NCBI GenBank assembly: GCA_037576215.1
Contig: JBANDB010000004.1
Location: forward strand, 7,130,001-7,194,000
Direction: 5' to 3'
Length of the DNA stretch: 64,000 nt
Source: Armillaria gallica
Taxonomy: Eukaryota; Basidiomycota; Agaricomycetes; Agaricales; Physalacriaceae
Under the pieces are notes generated by a model. It searched no databases. It was not told the origin of the DNA and saw only the letters and a list, made by a program, of their open reading frames with translations. The translations under genes were made by a program, and so were the position numbers. Below, piece after piece: positions 1 to 12,413 of the stretch; position 1 is the first letter of the stretch; each line of letters starts with the position of its first letter.

Positions 1-3000
1 TACGCCAGAGAAAACCGCCTACAATTATGACCACAAGAACCGCCAGTCCGCCCACAACACTGCCAACTATCGCTCCTGTCGGTTTCTTCTTTGATGACAA
101 CGGAGATGCGGTCGTATCGGCAGTAGGAGTACGAGTCGAGGTGGGATTATCACTCTCAGCAGGTATACCACTCGAGGTGGGGCTATCACTCGATTTCGAC
201 GATGGCTGATCGTTTAAGAGCTGTATTCCACTGAGTAACGCGCTAACAGCTACGGTCTGGTTTGCACTGGAGAACACGGTCCTAGGTGGACCTGTCCATG
301 GAATCCCGTAAATGTCGCTTCCCAAAGTGGCCTTCTCGATGACACCATTATACTGTCAAGGAAAATAAGCGATGCGCACCCCCATGGGAAATTCTGCGAA
401 GGTTCACCTGCATACCAATGTATTCTTTGATGTATTCTCGAAGATTGGAGGTCGTCGTGTTGCGATCATATAATGCTGCGAGGGCCCGTACAATGTAATG
501 TCCTCCATCGGAACCAACTTCACCGTTCAAAAGTAACGATGAACTTGTGAAATAAAGTTACGGAAAACATACGCACCATCAAGGATGCCGTCCAATCCTT
601 GCCATGATGTGTTGGTTGTAACGGCAACGATAATACTGCGCAATCTAACAGAAATCAAGATTCAGTATGTGGACAACGAGGATCTGTTACTACGTACAAG
701 GCTTCAGTTGATGTGTTGTGTGTGATATCAGCAAGGATGACCAATCCTTCAACGAAGATCCCGGTATTGGTGGAGAACGCCGATGTATCCATTGTGCAAT
801 ATTGGCTGACATTTGATGATAAAAAAGCCATTACGGTATTGGATGGATTGAGGAAATGTGACTGTATGAAATTTGCCGACTCAATGGCAGCGTCGAGATA
901 TGTCTGGTTGGATGTTGCTTCAGCTAGTAGAGCTGAAACGCTTTGTCTCAGTTAGCAAAGTGTATATCTCATACTAGAGGTGATTAAGGTGCTCACACAA
1001 GAAAAAAGCTGGTTGCACAGAGTTAATCACGGATTGAACACGAAAAATGAATAAAGAATAAAGGACACGAACCCAGAGGCCATACTGTAGAGATATGCAT
1101 CGGTGGGATCAGTGCTCTAGCCCGCTAATTAATTGGCGAGATGTGGATGTATAGCATGACTCACGGAATAGGTACCGCCTGTCAGAGTTGCTGTTGTCGG
1201 GGATCAATACATGGATGAACCGCAGTCATTGGTGTCACTCACTGCCTTGACACGAAGGTGCGAGTTCGGATTTCTTAACATCTGTGATGCCCGAGACAGC
1301 TTGCTCCTTAGATATTGTGTATCTCCTCGCAGTGGTCCACGAAGCCACCGCTAGATCGAGGAAGATCGGGTTTTTATACGCAGTGTAAGCCCGAGCAGCG
1401 GCGTATCCATAATTCCTACAGGAGATGAAGAACAAAAGAATATCAAAGGATGATCTTACTCACAGTCCATCGGCTAGGGCCAAGAGAATTCTGCGTTCGA
1501 CCCCTGCGTGAGTGCGTTCAACTGCGTTCGTCTGCGTTTGCGTAAGTTCAACTTGCGTGCGCTTGTGCCCTGATCGATGCGTTTAGATGCGTGGTCGTCT
1601 GATAGCTAGTGTCATTTCAATAATACGTCGTAATTATGTTTTCTGTTGAAATTAAACATACTTGTCCGGATTTCCTGGAGATATCTCCATGACTTATTAT
1701 GACTCAATAATGAAGTGGAATGGTCTGGAAAGGCTATAAATGCATGCATGTTAGTAAGTTCTAGTATCACAATGAATATAGTACCCTCTGGTGTCGAAGT
1801 ACTTATGCTGTTCTTGATTTTGAGTAAATCAGGCACCTCTAAAATTAACGCAAAGACTCACACATCTCAAAAATAAGTCACGCATGCGTCCAAACATCGA
1901 ACGCAAGCGTTCTGATAGTGCACGCATGCGTTCCTTTTTAAAACGCATGCGTCCGAGATTAAACGCAGATGTGTGACAGTGTTGTGACAAATCTGCGTTC
2001 GGTGCGTTTGATGCGTTCAAGTCCGAGTTGAACTAGTTGACTTATGATCGCTTCAATTTATCCCGCCCGTAATTGCTTCTAGTCACTCATTCTATGCAGG
2101 TATTTTATTTTTATGATGTATTCTAGTCCTGCATAGCCAGGTTGCTGTCAAGTCATTGCTTTTGAGCCAGGATTTGGCTCAGTTTCTTCTTAGTTTCTTC
2201 AACTTGTTCCTCAACAAAATGGCAATGGTGCCATGGTTTTTACTGACGGTTATCATACCTCATGGCCACTGACACTCTCAAAACCTCCAAATGCTCTTAC
2301 ATTTAAAATACCAGCTCGAACATTAATGGACTCAGCTGTACAGAGACTCTACCATGCCAAAGAAAGTTAATTATGGCTGGGGTCGATGTCATACTTGGTA
2401 TAAATCTAATAAGCACTAAGTCTTACTTACACTGTAGCTAATAAACTAATTTAACATGTGTTTGTAAGCCCAAATGCACAAGACGGCCAACAAACGCATC
2501 CATGTCACGCTCACGCAGACGTGACAAACGCACGCGTGAAAACGCAAACGCACGCACGCAAACGCAAACGCAGAATTCTATGTGCCCCATCGGCTACCTA
2601 TCATCAAGATTGGTGTGTCAGTTATTCGGAAAGTACTTGCAGGATACAGAACTGACACTGAATCAAGGTTGGTCAGGTGCCATTCAGGGAGTAGTATAAG
2701 AGTTTACTGACTTTGTGGTCAAAAATTCCGGACTGATTGACTCTGCTAAATCGAAAAACTGTTTCAATGTTTTCTTGTACGTGGTTTGGTTGGTCAACCT
2801 ATCGAATTCGGCCATCTGTGCATATAGTCTGCCAGGGATGTCGAATCCGGAATCTGAGGATACTTGAAATGGAAGTATGATGCTGAAAATAGAGCGAATG
2901 AAGCGCACCGTTGAATTGCCCATTAGGCTGAAGTACCCTAACCGCTTTGTTGATAGCAGCACTTGCAATGGCAATGCGGTCATCCTTAGACGATGTGATG

Positions 3001-3149
3001 TTAGGGTTCTAGTTCTGACATTAGAATTTGCTGCTGTAAAATAGAAAAGCCGTTCTTGCCTTCCAAAAAGTCGACGGTGTGAGGTCCTGTGCCCCGCCCG
3101 ACCTTATAAAAGGCATCAATAGCATCCATACGAGAATGAAAGGCTGCAT
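1..3149 (-). CDS. GH76-like secreted/membrane-anchored protein, copy 1 (3' end cut by window edge)
   Basis: Multi-exon gene read from ATG at 3149. The first exon gives a signal-peptide-like start (MQPFILVWMLLMPFI.. then GAQDLTP). Later exons match family GH76 (alpha-1,6-mannanase-like): QMAEFDRLTNQTTY near 2,800, NYGYAAARAYTAY and SWTTARRYT at 1,435-1,235, and SALLAEATSNQTYL with NTSTEAL at 940-690. A Ser/Thr/Pro-rich stretch and the start of a transmembrane helix lie at 210-1. GH76 enzymes act on mannan in cell walls. The Asp-Asp catalytic pair of characterised GH76 enzymes was not seen, so activity is doubtful. The exons are open, but a 1.1-kb element sits in the region between the QMAEFDRLT and NYGYAAARAY exons. 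Paralogue of the gene at 12,396-9,978. Exon edges are hand-placed. Confidence 0.7.
1477..2587. mobile_element. Non-autonomous TIR DNA element inside GH76 copy 1
   Basis: GH76 copy 2 lacks this 1.1-kb stretch, which gives an empty-site comparison. It is flanked by the direct repeat CATCGGCTA (1468-1476 and 2588-2596). The ends form an imperfect inverted repeat, GGGCCAAGAGAATTCTGCG against GGGCACATAGAATTCTGCG, 16 of 19 matching. Subterminal regions are full of short GCGTT/AACGC motifs in both orientations. A 9-bp duplication fits Mutator-like elements best; hAT (8 bp) is the alternative. No transposase is visible. Confidence 0.75.
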
Positions 3150-5444
3150 TCCTTGAGTCTGGATACGACACTTTTGCAGTGTGGTGGGAACGAGGAGCCA
3201 AAGACAAGAATCTGGGGAGAGGATGGGTATCGAGGCATTAGATCAATTGCAGATAAGTAAGGGGCTACTCGAAACAAGGTGAAATGATGTCAAACCCTGG
3301 TAACAGAGGAGATGTATTTTGTCGCTGTTCATGAGAAGGAAACTTGGTTCTTGGACTCGAAAATGATTTCTCCGTAGCAATAGTACCGTAGAAAAAACAC
3401 ACCCGTGATGTAGGAATGTATTTAACAGTGTATAACAAGACTGAGAGATCCGTCGTCAGTAGATCACTAGATAGCGGCCACTCAGCGCCGGGCGGATGTA
3501 TATCGCTGGTAGCCTGAGAAAAATGGAGGCTAGAGCTATCCTCGGATAAGATGGAAACACATCCAAGAAACACCGGAATAGCTCTCAGCGTCGTTGGTAG
3601 TCACGAAGGATCAGGTCAAATTGAAATAGGCTGAGGTGCGGTCAGACCTGCCCTCACGACGTCACCTGATCATGACATTGCGAAGTTTTTCATCAGATTC
3701 AGCACCACCTCAGGAACCGGCTTGGACCAGGGTCATTGTAGTAGCTGGTGCGACTCAAGGTCTTAAGCTAAAGCTCAAGTTTTCTTTCGAGTCGGAGGCC
3801 GTCTGAGAGCAGTCAACTTATAGCTGCCGCCTGCATGCTAGGGAGTCCCCAAGTGTTATCTCGAGCTCATGTATATCTTTATGGATAAAAATCCGGCACA
3901 GGAATTAGTTATCTGATCTTCTTTTCTGTGATATACTCGCAAGAATGTCGATCTCTTGTGTGTATTCTTCTCCTGGAAGGTCAAGCTGTCGACATTCCCG
4001 ATGCGTTCTTTGGTACTCCAGTCTGTACGCTCATGACTCAAGTCCTCACATGCTCAACCCGAGCACGTTGTCCTCATATGGAGAATATCCAGCCTGACGA
4101 AAGACAGATAAGCACCTCCTGCCTTATATTTATGCTCTGGAAACAAGGCTCTAGGTCTTCGGGTTGGATATATAAGCTCGTGGCTTCTATGAACGGAACG
4201 ATACTGCGCTCTTTAACTCATGGCCTCACTAATAGATGATTCCGCTCTGTTCCAGGTATCTGTGGTGTCGTTACGTATGATCGTATTTAACGCTTAGACT
4301 ACGCAGAATGACGACGCGTCCCCGTCCTGCTCTTCACATTTGTTGTGGTCCAGGCAATCCTATAGGTGTCTCGCCGGTCGATGCTAAAATGAATGGTTGA
4401 ATCGCACCCTATCCGATAGGTGGTCAGATGGTATAGATTGCAAGGTGGGTACGGTCAAGTCCAGACATGGCCATAACTCGACGATTAAGTTCGCGCTGCT
4501 AAATATATGATAATCTTAGACTAATTATCCTTTCATTAGTTTCATACTGGACGCAAAGAGCTATCTATTTCTTAACTAGTACATTCTAGTAATGGTAATC
4601 ATCTCAACACGAAGGACCCGCTACCCGCGTCGACTGTATAATCGTCAAGTGAATAAACAACGCGCCGTTTAAGAGTCAAGGACACTCTGACATGTATCTT
4701 TTTCTTTATGTGGCACTCATTAGCTGTTTTCCACGAGATATATCCAACGATTATCCGAGTACACTATTCCTGTGGGACTGCATAGGTTTCGGTCACGGAA
4801 CGATGATAGGAAAACATACGACAGTCACTAGTATTTCATGATGCGATGACTAGGCTCCTCGTAAGTGATTCACTGGGGACTTATCACGCTTAATTAGTAT
4901 CTGACTTTCCCTAAGATGCGATGACAGTGAAACTGATGGTTCTGTTACTGCATACACAACTGACCGAAGTCTCGTTATATCTGAGCCCATTGGACTTTAT
5001 CTAGTCCTGCTCGTAGTCCTCGTATATCGCTTCCGTCGTAGCTCCCACCGCTGCCGTACGCGACAGACTTCGACGGTACTTCAGTTATTATGAGTGCGAT
5101 CCAAGCAATTGGGCCCAGTCGATGGACCACCTTGTGCGCGCCAGCTCGAGTGGTATCGTCCCTTTGGTCTTGTTGAGACCTAACAACTGCATGAACACTC
5201 AGACGCTGAGGAAAAGTTAATCTCGAAACATCATACTGACACCTTGAGAATAGACTCCCTGTTAGATCTCTCCCAGATCTCTCCAATTTGATCTTTCGAG
5301 AGATGATGCGTGACCACAGGTAGGATATAGACTTGTTTATCTGTCACAATACTCCAGGATCCGGACAGCGATACATCTCCGAGTGCCCAAGCAAGCCCAA
5401 CACCTTCAAGAAGAAAACGAATCCCCCAAATTCTTCTCAGCGAT
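3150..5444. other. GH76 copy 1 upstream spacer with an extra about 1.1-kb insertion
   Basis: About 3,150-3,900 and 5,010-5,440 match the region upstream of GH76 copy 2 (12,400-13,085 and 13,128-13,560). Roughly 3,915-5,005 has no counterpart there. No convincing gene, terminal repeat or target duplication was found in that extra piece. It is either an insertion here or a deletion in the other copy. Confidence 0.5.
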
Positions 5445-5503
5445 GCTTCGACTAGGGCTCTAACCAAGGTAATTATCAGACTTTACGGGCTGCGTTACGA
5501 AGT
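5445..5503 (-). other. tRNA-like element, Met-like type (degenerate)
   Basis: 59 nt, the same length as its relatives at 13,559, 14,384 and 24,720. The ends pair (CTTCG with CGAAG). The T-loop is degenerate (TTAGAGC). It is the first element of the cluster preceding F-box copy A. Confidence 0.35.
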
Positions 5504-5769
5504 TGTTTCTTGCCGTATTGTTGCAAAAAACGTGCCCGCGAGCCTGAAGGGATAATTGAGGGAGAAATAAGGTCAGCACCAGTCGAAATTCATGTGATGT
5601 ATCTTAGCTAAGAACAATGGCATGTCTCAGTTTTGCAGGATACGAGTTGAACACCGGTGGTCACGAAGAATAGAATGGATTATAAGCGAGCGCAATTCAA
5701 AGTCACAGTGATACGGAACACCATTCGAAGTCGACAAAAAAAAGGTTCCCATATATCAATCTCTGACAT

Positions 5770-5827
5770 CTTCGACCGGGAATTGAACCGCGGTAGGAGA
5801 TCTGCCTCTTTCTGGTACGTCACAAAG
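5770..5827 (-). other. tRNA-like element, CTTTG/CGAAG type (degenerate)
   Basis: 58 nt with paired ends CTTTG/CGAAG and a T-loop-like TTCAATT. It is the counterpart of 13,860-13,917, but the 7-bp internal hairpin seen there is broken here. Confidence 0.35.
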
Positions 5828-6301
5828 CTGTAGTTCGTTCCGCCTATAACTATTCAAGTGCAAGTCGAACTGCTTATCATCCCAAATCAAATGAGGGACA
5901 GATACGCGGGATAAAGAGCTGAATGACTACATTCTCATGCTTGATGCGCAAGATGAAACAACCGTCTTCTTTATTGTTTTCCAACCCTCATGGTAGCAAT
6001 AATAGCCAATATGTCAAGAAGGCAGAGAATTTAACTGCGACTATAAACCCACCCTGAGGGCAAGTAATGTATTTGATTGAGCTCTGAAGCTTGCAGCGAA
6101 TGGACTTGCCTCTCAAAGTTTTGCAGTTAAACCGAAGCGGAAATCGGGAATCGACGCTGCAAATGACTCGAGAGTAGAAACACTGCAAACATTATCGCCT
6201 AGAATACGCAGGGAGATAAGATAGGACAAATTAGCAAAAAACCCTGGTCTGGCTGGATTGCAAGAAAGAAGAAAAGCAAACGGCTCGATCATCATGTATG
6301 A

Positions 6302-6360
6302 CTTTGCCTAGCGCTTGAACCCAGGTAATGACCAGACTATGTGGCCTGCGTCATGACGCT
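6302..6360 (-). other. tRNA-like element, Met-like type (degenerate)
   Basis: Contains CTGGGTTCAAGC (T-stem and loop) and the small hairpin CAGGC/GTCTG, which keeps five pairs with one G.T. The outer stem has decayed. Counterpart of 14,384 and 24,720. Confidence 0.3.
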
Positions 6361-6511
6361 ACTGTTCGTCGGATTGAGAATCCATTATGCAGATGCGCCA
6401 TAAAAGAAATGCAATGCGATCTTTCTGCCGTGGAAGAATACACGCAGCCCCAAACTTGTTTGATCCTTGCAAGAAAAATCAATAAATGTGAGCAGGTGGA
6501 ATTTTCCTCAC

Positions 6512-6574
6512 TCCTTCGAAAGGGATCGAACACTGCCAGCAGTAGACCCAATATACCCAGTATATGACAAAGGT
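6512..6574 (-). other. tRNA-like element, TCCTTYG type
   Basis: The outer stem ACCTTTG/CGAAGGA pairs at six of seven positions. The T-loop region is altered. Counterpart of 24,935-24,998 and 39,005-39,065. Confidence 0.35.
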
Positions 6575-7055
6575 GGTTTATTTTGGCGACGGATTCCAGC
6601 CCTCAACCCGATCCTTCGTCGCCACGAAGTTACTGGGTTAATACTTTCGAGTAGACCTCGCTAACGTGGTGATACGGCGACCTGGGCGCGTTGCAGCTGC
6701 AATGGCTCGCTTGCCAGTAGAACCACGTCGGGATGGGTTTGGGACACTTGAGAATAGATAGGTATTCCACCGACTGGGAATAATGATCAAGGATCCTTAT
6801 TGTCATGGGCATGATATTGAGACTGAGGTAGTAGCGAAGATTATGACCGTGAAGTAAGACTGTAATAGGTTTGCCCTTGTCTGATGAAACTCTGTAGACG
6901 CGAGTACACTCAGTATCTATACAAGCGTAGGTATGTTATGGTGGACCAAGTGATCCAAGAAACAAACAGTTGAAACACAGCGTGCAAGGATGTTCGATGA
7001 CGCGAGATGGATTGAAGACAGAAAAAGTATCGACTGATCGACTGAAAACAATTAA

Positions 7056-7114
7056 GCCGTCCAGCGGGCTTCGAACCCTGATATTAGACACGCAACATAG
7101 TGCGTCATGGAGGC
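7056..7114 (-). other. tRNA-like element, GCC..GGC type
   Basis: 59 nt with an exact B-box-like GGTTCGAAGCC. It lies just downstream, on the minus strand, of the F-box fragment ending at 7,192. Copies at 8,136, 15,262, 25,456 and 39,760 hold the same position relative to their F-box genes. Confidence 0.4.
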
Positions 7115-7191
7115 GGATACTAGTACTTACAGTTCCATCCTCACTCGCAATAGCACGGATGTCATAAACCAGCAACGCGCATATATTCCGG

Positions 7192-7830
7192 CTACAGCTG
7201 AATAATCGTGACCATCCCAAACCCTGATCAAAGGGCGATTCTCCCGAGGTCTTCCAGCGCGGTCCAATTATTGAGGCTATTCATGCAACCCTCGCAAACA
7301 CGGACTTCGGCTTTTGGGCTGAATGGACCGGGGACGACGGCTGCAGTGTGGATCTCGCGGCCGTCATGTTCCTCCCAGTGTGAGACCATGGCGCGGTCAT
7401 GTGGGAGTATCCATACAGTAGTGGCACGTTTGCCGAAGACGACGTCAGTGCATCGAAGGGCTCCGCGCCGGAACACTATTTTGGAGACAAGAGTTGGAGG
7501 AGAGGGGGAGAGGGAGTGCAGTTCGAGTGAGTTTAGCTCTAACGACCAGGCATTCTCGCTCTCAGAGTGGATGAGGATGGAGGTCGGTGTTTCCATGGCA
7601 CCATCGATCCAGCCGTAGCAGTGTGTGGCTATGCGGGCAGGGAAGGGTGGGGCGGTGTACAAGGCGATGGAGCGGGTGCGGACGACGAGGATGGTGGACG
7701 GGGTGAACGACTTGGAGTCAGTGCTCGTGCTGGGTGTCGCCTATGTTGTAAAGGTGGGCGCGCTCTTCAGTCTTCCAATTGGAAATCAGTGTATCGGATG
7801 CGTTGTCATCGACATGGGTTTGCGACACTT
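7192..7830 (-). pseudogene. F-box family C-terminal half, tandem partial copy (A')
   Basis: Carries only the C-terminal half of the F-box family protein: a DTLISNWKTEERAHL-like segment near 7,780, then IATHCYGWIDG and TSILIHSESENAWSL (about 7,640-7,540), ending ..IIQL before the stop at 7,192. A stop (TGA) and a frame change near 7,700 separate the first part from the long open stretch 7,662-7,228. A further TGA lies just before the normal end. No F-box exon precedes it. It appears to be a partial tandem duplicate of the end of copy A. Not functional as an F-box adaptor. Confidence 0.65.
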
Positions 7831-8135
7831 GGGGATAAGTAGGCATGGCAACGACTAGAGTTAACGATCAAGGCACCCAGGATCCTTGTTGTTATTGTCA
7901 TGAGATTGAAATCGAGGTAGTAGTGAAGACTATGACCGCGAGGTAGAAAGATACTTAATAGGTGCAGGCCAAAATTCTGGTGAAACTCCGTAGACGCCGG
8001 TGCACTTAGCATCTTTACAAGCGTCATCGTCTTATTGATGCACAAGTAATGGAAGAAACAACCGCAGCGTGCAAGGATGGCGGATTGAAGAAAGAAAAAC
8101 TCTCAAACTTTGTAGATTTGATCCGTAACGCGTAA

Positions 8136-8194
8136 GCCTTCCGACGGGATTCGAACCCTGATGGTAGGCATTCAACATAGTGCGTCAAGGAGAC
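8136..8194 (-). other. tRNA-like element, GCC..GGC type
   Basis: 59 nt; contains the exact B-box GGGTTCGAATCCC. Located directly past the end of F-box copy A, as the element at 7,056 is past copy A'. Confidence 0.4.
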
Positions 8195-8265
8195 GGATAC
8201 TTGTACTTACAATTTTATCCTCACTCGAAATGTATCATAAACCAGCAAGTGCATATATTCTGACT

Positions 8266-9490
8266 CTACAGCTGAACAATCGTGACCTTCCCAAGTGCCG
8301 ACCCAAGGGAGATCTTCCCAAGATCTTCGTCATAATCCAACGCGGTCTAGTTGATGAGGTCGTTGATGCAGACCTCACTAACGCAGACTTCGGTGGTAGG
8401 ATTAAGCAGACCAGAGAGAACAGCCGCGATGAGCTTCTCATAGTCGTCGTGTTCCTCCCAGTGAGAGACCATGGCGCGGTCGTGTGGGCAGATCCATAGA
8501 GCAGTGACCCGATTGCTGAGGATCACGTCGGTGCATCGAAGTGCTTCACGTCAAGAGGATACTTTGGAGACTGGGGTTAGAGGAAAGAAGGCGAGTGAGT
8601 AGAGCTCGAGTGAAATGAGCACCATCGACCCAGCCAAAGGAGCGTGGCTATGCACTTGGGGAGGGGCGGGGCGGTGAACACGGTGATAGAGCATGCGCGG
8701 AAGACGAGGATGGTGGGCGGGTGAAGACGACTTGGAGGCAGTGGTCGTGCTGAGAGTCGTCTAAGTCGTCGAGGTAGGCACATTTATCCGTCTTCCAATT
8801 GTAGATCACCGTATTGGAGACGTCGTCATCGAGTACTATAATGTCGCCAGTGTAGCTGACTGGGCGGAAGTCAGTTTCAACGGAACGAATTTCATGTAGG
8901 GTCCCGTTGTTGTCTAGGCACAGAAGATCTGCGACCTACATGCGTAAGCTATCGTTTATGATAGCGACGGGCACTCACAATGATACTGCCACGCTCATTT
9001 AGAGAATCGGCGTGCAGCTTCACCACAGCGAATATCGAGCCTTTCAGAGACCATGCAGAGCACTTCCGCTGCCGGCTAATGTCCCAAGTGGTCAGGACGG
9101 ACCAGATCCCTTTGGATACGGTTATTACCCATATTTGTTGTCGTCCTGGTCCACATTCGATTTCGGAAACTGGCGATCCGATAAAACTCGTCTCGCTTTT
9201 GGGGGTTAGAGAAGAGTCCACGAGCCAACGGGACGCGAGTCGATAGGCGCGACGCGTGCGATGCTAGAGATCTATATCATCGATGGGACAAGGATAATCG
9301 ATGTCGAGCTTGAATGCGTTTGTCCAAACGATGCATAGCGCTGTGAGCGTATGGAACTGTTCACATGTCTGTAGCCTTATAAGAACTAGGATCATGGACT
9401 TGAATGATGCTCACCTGTCGGAGACAATGAATATCGGGAACGGAGAGAAACGCGGTGTAGGTCAATGAGGTTGTAGAAAGTACTGTTCAT
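8266..9490 (-). pseudogene. F-box family protein, copy A (broken)
   Basis: F-box proteins link substrates to SCF ubiquitin ligases. The start ATG is at 9,490. The F-box exon ends ..AFLSVPDIHCLRQ at about 9,415 with a GTGAG donor, but a deletion after MNSTFYNL shifts the frame. The second exon (about 9,380-8,960) is open and retains SRWLVDSSLTPKSETSFIGSPVSEI. The third exon keeps VADLLCLDNNGTLHEI, a VIYNWKTDKCAYL-like segment and LQVVFT, then loses one base at about 8,710 relative to sister copies, which ends the frame. The end is ..TIVQL at 8,266. Two independent lesions argue for a pseudogene. Confidence 0.7.
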
Positions 9491-9977
9491 GGACGTTCGA
9501 GTCCAACCGATCAAGCCGGTCACTACCGAACTATTTCCCACGCCTTTTGAGACGCTGACCACCGCAATGCCTCCCCGAAGAGCCACCCTGCTTCGCTCTT
9601 TTGAGACATGCAACTTTGCTGCCGTAGGCTCGCTTCTGAATATCTATATGACAAGCCTGCGTAACGCTTTTGCGCAATCATCTAGATGTCAAATCTTGCT
9701 CAAGCGAAATTCCAGCATCTCTCTGAACAGATTATGAAGTCTACCACAACTTCAATATGAGTAGATATAACAGGAGCTGGCGAGTCCTGACTTGTCTTCG
9801 TCTTACAAATAGATGTCAGTGTTGAATTGCCTTTCATTCTTTTTTATTTCGCATCGCACTGTTATTTTCACCTCATTTCCCTCTATTCCAACATAACGCT
9901 ACGCAGCTCATACAACTTCGCCCCTTTTGTCCGGACCAATGAACATCATATCATCTCTGTAAACATGACAACACTGT
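9491..9977. other. Junction between the two segmental-duplication units
   Basis: Upstream flank of F-box copy A and downstream flank of GH76 copy 2. No gene seen. 9,491-9,740 resembles the flank of copies B-E. 9,740-9,977 is AT-rich and may hold 3' untranslated sequence of GH76 copy 2. Confidence 0.4.
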
Positions 9978-12396
9978 TCACGTAGTCCGTCCTTCGTCAT
10001 ACTCCGGTGGTAACTCGTCATCCAGGTCATTCCATCTTCCCTGCAGCAGCCGTTGATTGAGTAATCTCAGCAACTCCTCCGTAGGCATATCCTCCCCTCT
10101 CTCTGCGTGGAGCGGATTTCGATTTTCATAACATACGACAGCCCCGAGTGGAGTTGTTGCCTCGATCTGTACATCCATACTTGTCGGGTCTGTCTCCGCT
10201 CCCCTCGGAGACGCAGAGGACTGTCCTCGACTCACATCAACGGTGCATCTATCATCTTTCACCTGATTTATATGATGCTCTGCGGCTATCTCCGCTGGAA
10301 CTGACGTAGCCATGAAAGGAGTGAGTATTCGGGGAGAGTGCTCGTCCACAACAAGCGGGGCGTGGCTCCCTTGGCGGTGTCGTCTACGACAGAGAAAGAC
10401 GCATGAAATTGTGACCGCAAGAGTTACCAATCCACCCACGACACCGCCGACTACCACTCCTGTTGGGTTCTTCTTTGATGACAACGGAGATGTGGTTGGA
10501 TCGGTAGTAGGGGTACGAGTCGAGGTGGGACTATCACTCGATTTCGAAGATGGTTCGTCGTCTACAAGCTGTATTGCACTTAGCAATGCGGTCAGACCTA
10601 CGGTCTGGGTATAGCTGAAGAACGAAGTCCTTGGTGGTCCTATCCAGGGTATCGCGTAAATATTGCTCCCACTTGAAGTGGCATGCTCGATGACGGCATT
10701 ATACTTTGAAGTAAAATAAGCGACGTATACTGGGAGGGAGACTTTGCGAAGACTCACCTGCACACCAATATATTCCTTGATATATTCACGAAGATCGGAG
10801 GACATTATGTTGCGCTCATATAATGCTGCGAGGGCTCGTACGATATAATGTCCTCCAGTAGTCGTAGCTTCACCGTAAAACAACGAAGAATCGCATGATT
10901 GATGAGCTCATGGATAAAGTTACTGTTTACAGAAAGAAAACATACTAGCAATGATACCGTCCAATCCCTGCCATAGAGTACCAGTTGCAACGGCAACAGC
11001 GGTACTGCGCAATCTAGCAGAAATCAGAGTTCTGTCTCCGGACAACTAGGATATGTGAGTACATACAGGGTCTCAGTTGATGTATTACGGGTGATATCCG
11101 CCAGGATGGACAATCCTTCAATAAAGATCCCCGAATCATCCGAAGAGAACGACATCGAATATACTGAGCAAGATTCATTTGACTGTGATGACAAATTATC
11201 CATAACAATATAGGACGGATTGAGGAGATGTGATTGTATGAAACTTGCTGACTCGATGGCGGCATTGAGATACGTCTTGTTGGATGTTGCTTCTGCCAAT
11301 AGAGCGGAAACGCTTGTCGCAGTAATTGTGTGTATAAGCTATATCAGAGAAGACTACCACACTCACACAAGAAAAAGACTGGTTGACCGTTGTGTAGAAT
11401 TAACCCACAGATTTCGAAAAAGAAAAAGAAAAACACGAACCCAGAGGCCAGACTGTTGAGGGTTGTGTCGTTAGGACCAGTACTCTAGTCAATTGACTAA
11501 TGAAAGAAACATAGATGTAAATCATGACTCACATAAAAGGTACCGCCGACCAGAGTTGCTGTCGACTGAAATCAGATCATGAATCTGCCGTCGCCATGTA
11601 TAACACTTACCGTCTTGACACGACAACGAGAGATTAAATTGCTTAACGTCCATGGTGCCCGAGGCCGCTTGCTCCGCAGATATCGTGTATCGCCTTGCAG
11701 TAGTCCACGAAATCACGGCCAGATCAAGGAAGTCTGGGTCTTGATAAGCGGCATATGCCCGAGCGGCAGCATATCCGTAATTCCTGCCGCGGATGAACAA
11801 CACAGGAATATAAACGTACAATCTAACTCACAGCACGTAGTTTGGCTATCATCAAAAATTATGTGGTCAGTATACGGAAAGCACTGTCAGGAAACAGCAC
11901 TAACACTGTAGCAAGTAGGTCAGGTGTGATTCAGGGGGTATGCTAAGAGAGTACTGACTATATGTACGAAAATCCAGGACTGACCGACTGTGCGAGGGCA
12001 AAACACTGTTGCAACGTTTGCTTGTACTTGGTTTGTTTCGTCAGTCTATCAAATTCGGCCATTTGTCCGTAAAACCTGCCAGGCGTGTCATATGCAGAAT
12101 CTAAAGATAATTAAACTGAACGCTCGATACTGGAAATAGAGTGAATGAAACACACCGTTGAATTGTCCATTAGGCTGAAGCATGCTAACGGCTTTGTCGA
12201 GAGCCGCACTTGCAATGGCAATGCGCTCATCCTTAGACGATGTGATGTTTGGGTTCTATTTCTTATATTAACATTTATCGTTGTCGACCAGAGATGCCGC
12301 ACTTGCTTTCCACAAAATCGATGGTGTAAGGTCCTGTGCCACACCCGACACTATCAAAGGCACCATTAGCATCCATACGTGAATGAGTGGCCGCAT
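9978..12396 (-). CDS. GH76-like secreted protein with C-terminal transmembrane anchor, copy 2
   Basis: Complete gene of about ten exons. ATG at 12,396 gives the signal peptide MRPLIHVWMLMVPLIVSG. GH76-type blocks follow in order: DERIAIASAALDKAVSML (about 12,235), FYGQMAEFDRLTKQTKY (about 12,080), NYGYAAARAYAAYQDPDFLD (11,790), SWTTARRYTIS, SALLAEATSNKTYL (11,300), LWQGLDGIIA and GGHYIVRALAALYERN (10,860-10,805). The tail is Ser/Thr/Pro-rich, then VVGGVVGGLVTLAVTI as a transmembrane helix followed by RRRRH-type basic residues, then a cytoplasmic tail of about 120 residues ending ..PPEYDEGRTT. A 54-nt intron near 10,760-10,706 is in frame. The usual GH76 Asp-Asp pair is not evident. No lesion seen; the better-preserved copy. 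A role at the cell surface is inferred. Confidence 0.75.
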
Positions 12397-12405
12397 TTCT
12401 TGAGT

Positions 12406-12413
12406 CTATATAA
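12406..12413 (-). promoter_or_regulatory. TATA-like box upstream of GH76 copy 2
   Basis: Reads TTATATAG on the minus strand, about 10 bases before the ATG at 12,396. The same place in copy 1 reads GTATCCAG, so copy 1 has lost it. It is very close to the start codon, so it may be part of a transcribed leader. Confidence 0.3.

Noticed and set aside
7228..7662. 144-codon open frame as an independent gene
   Set aside because: It is the C-terminal segment of the F-box family, readable in the other copies as part of a longer protein.
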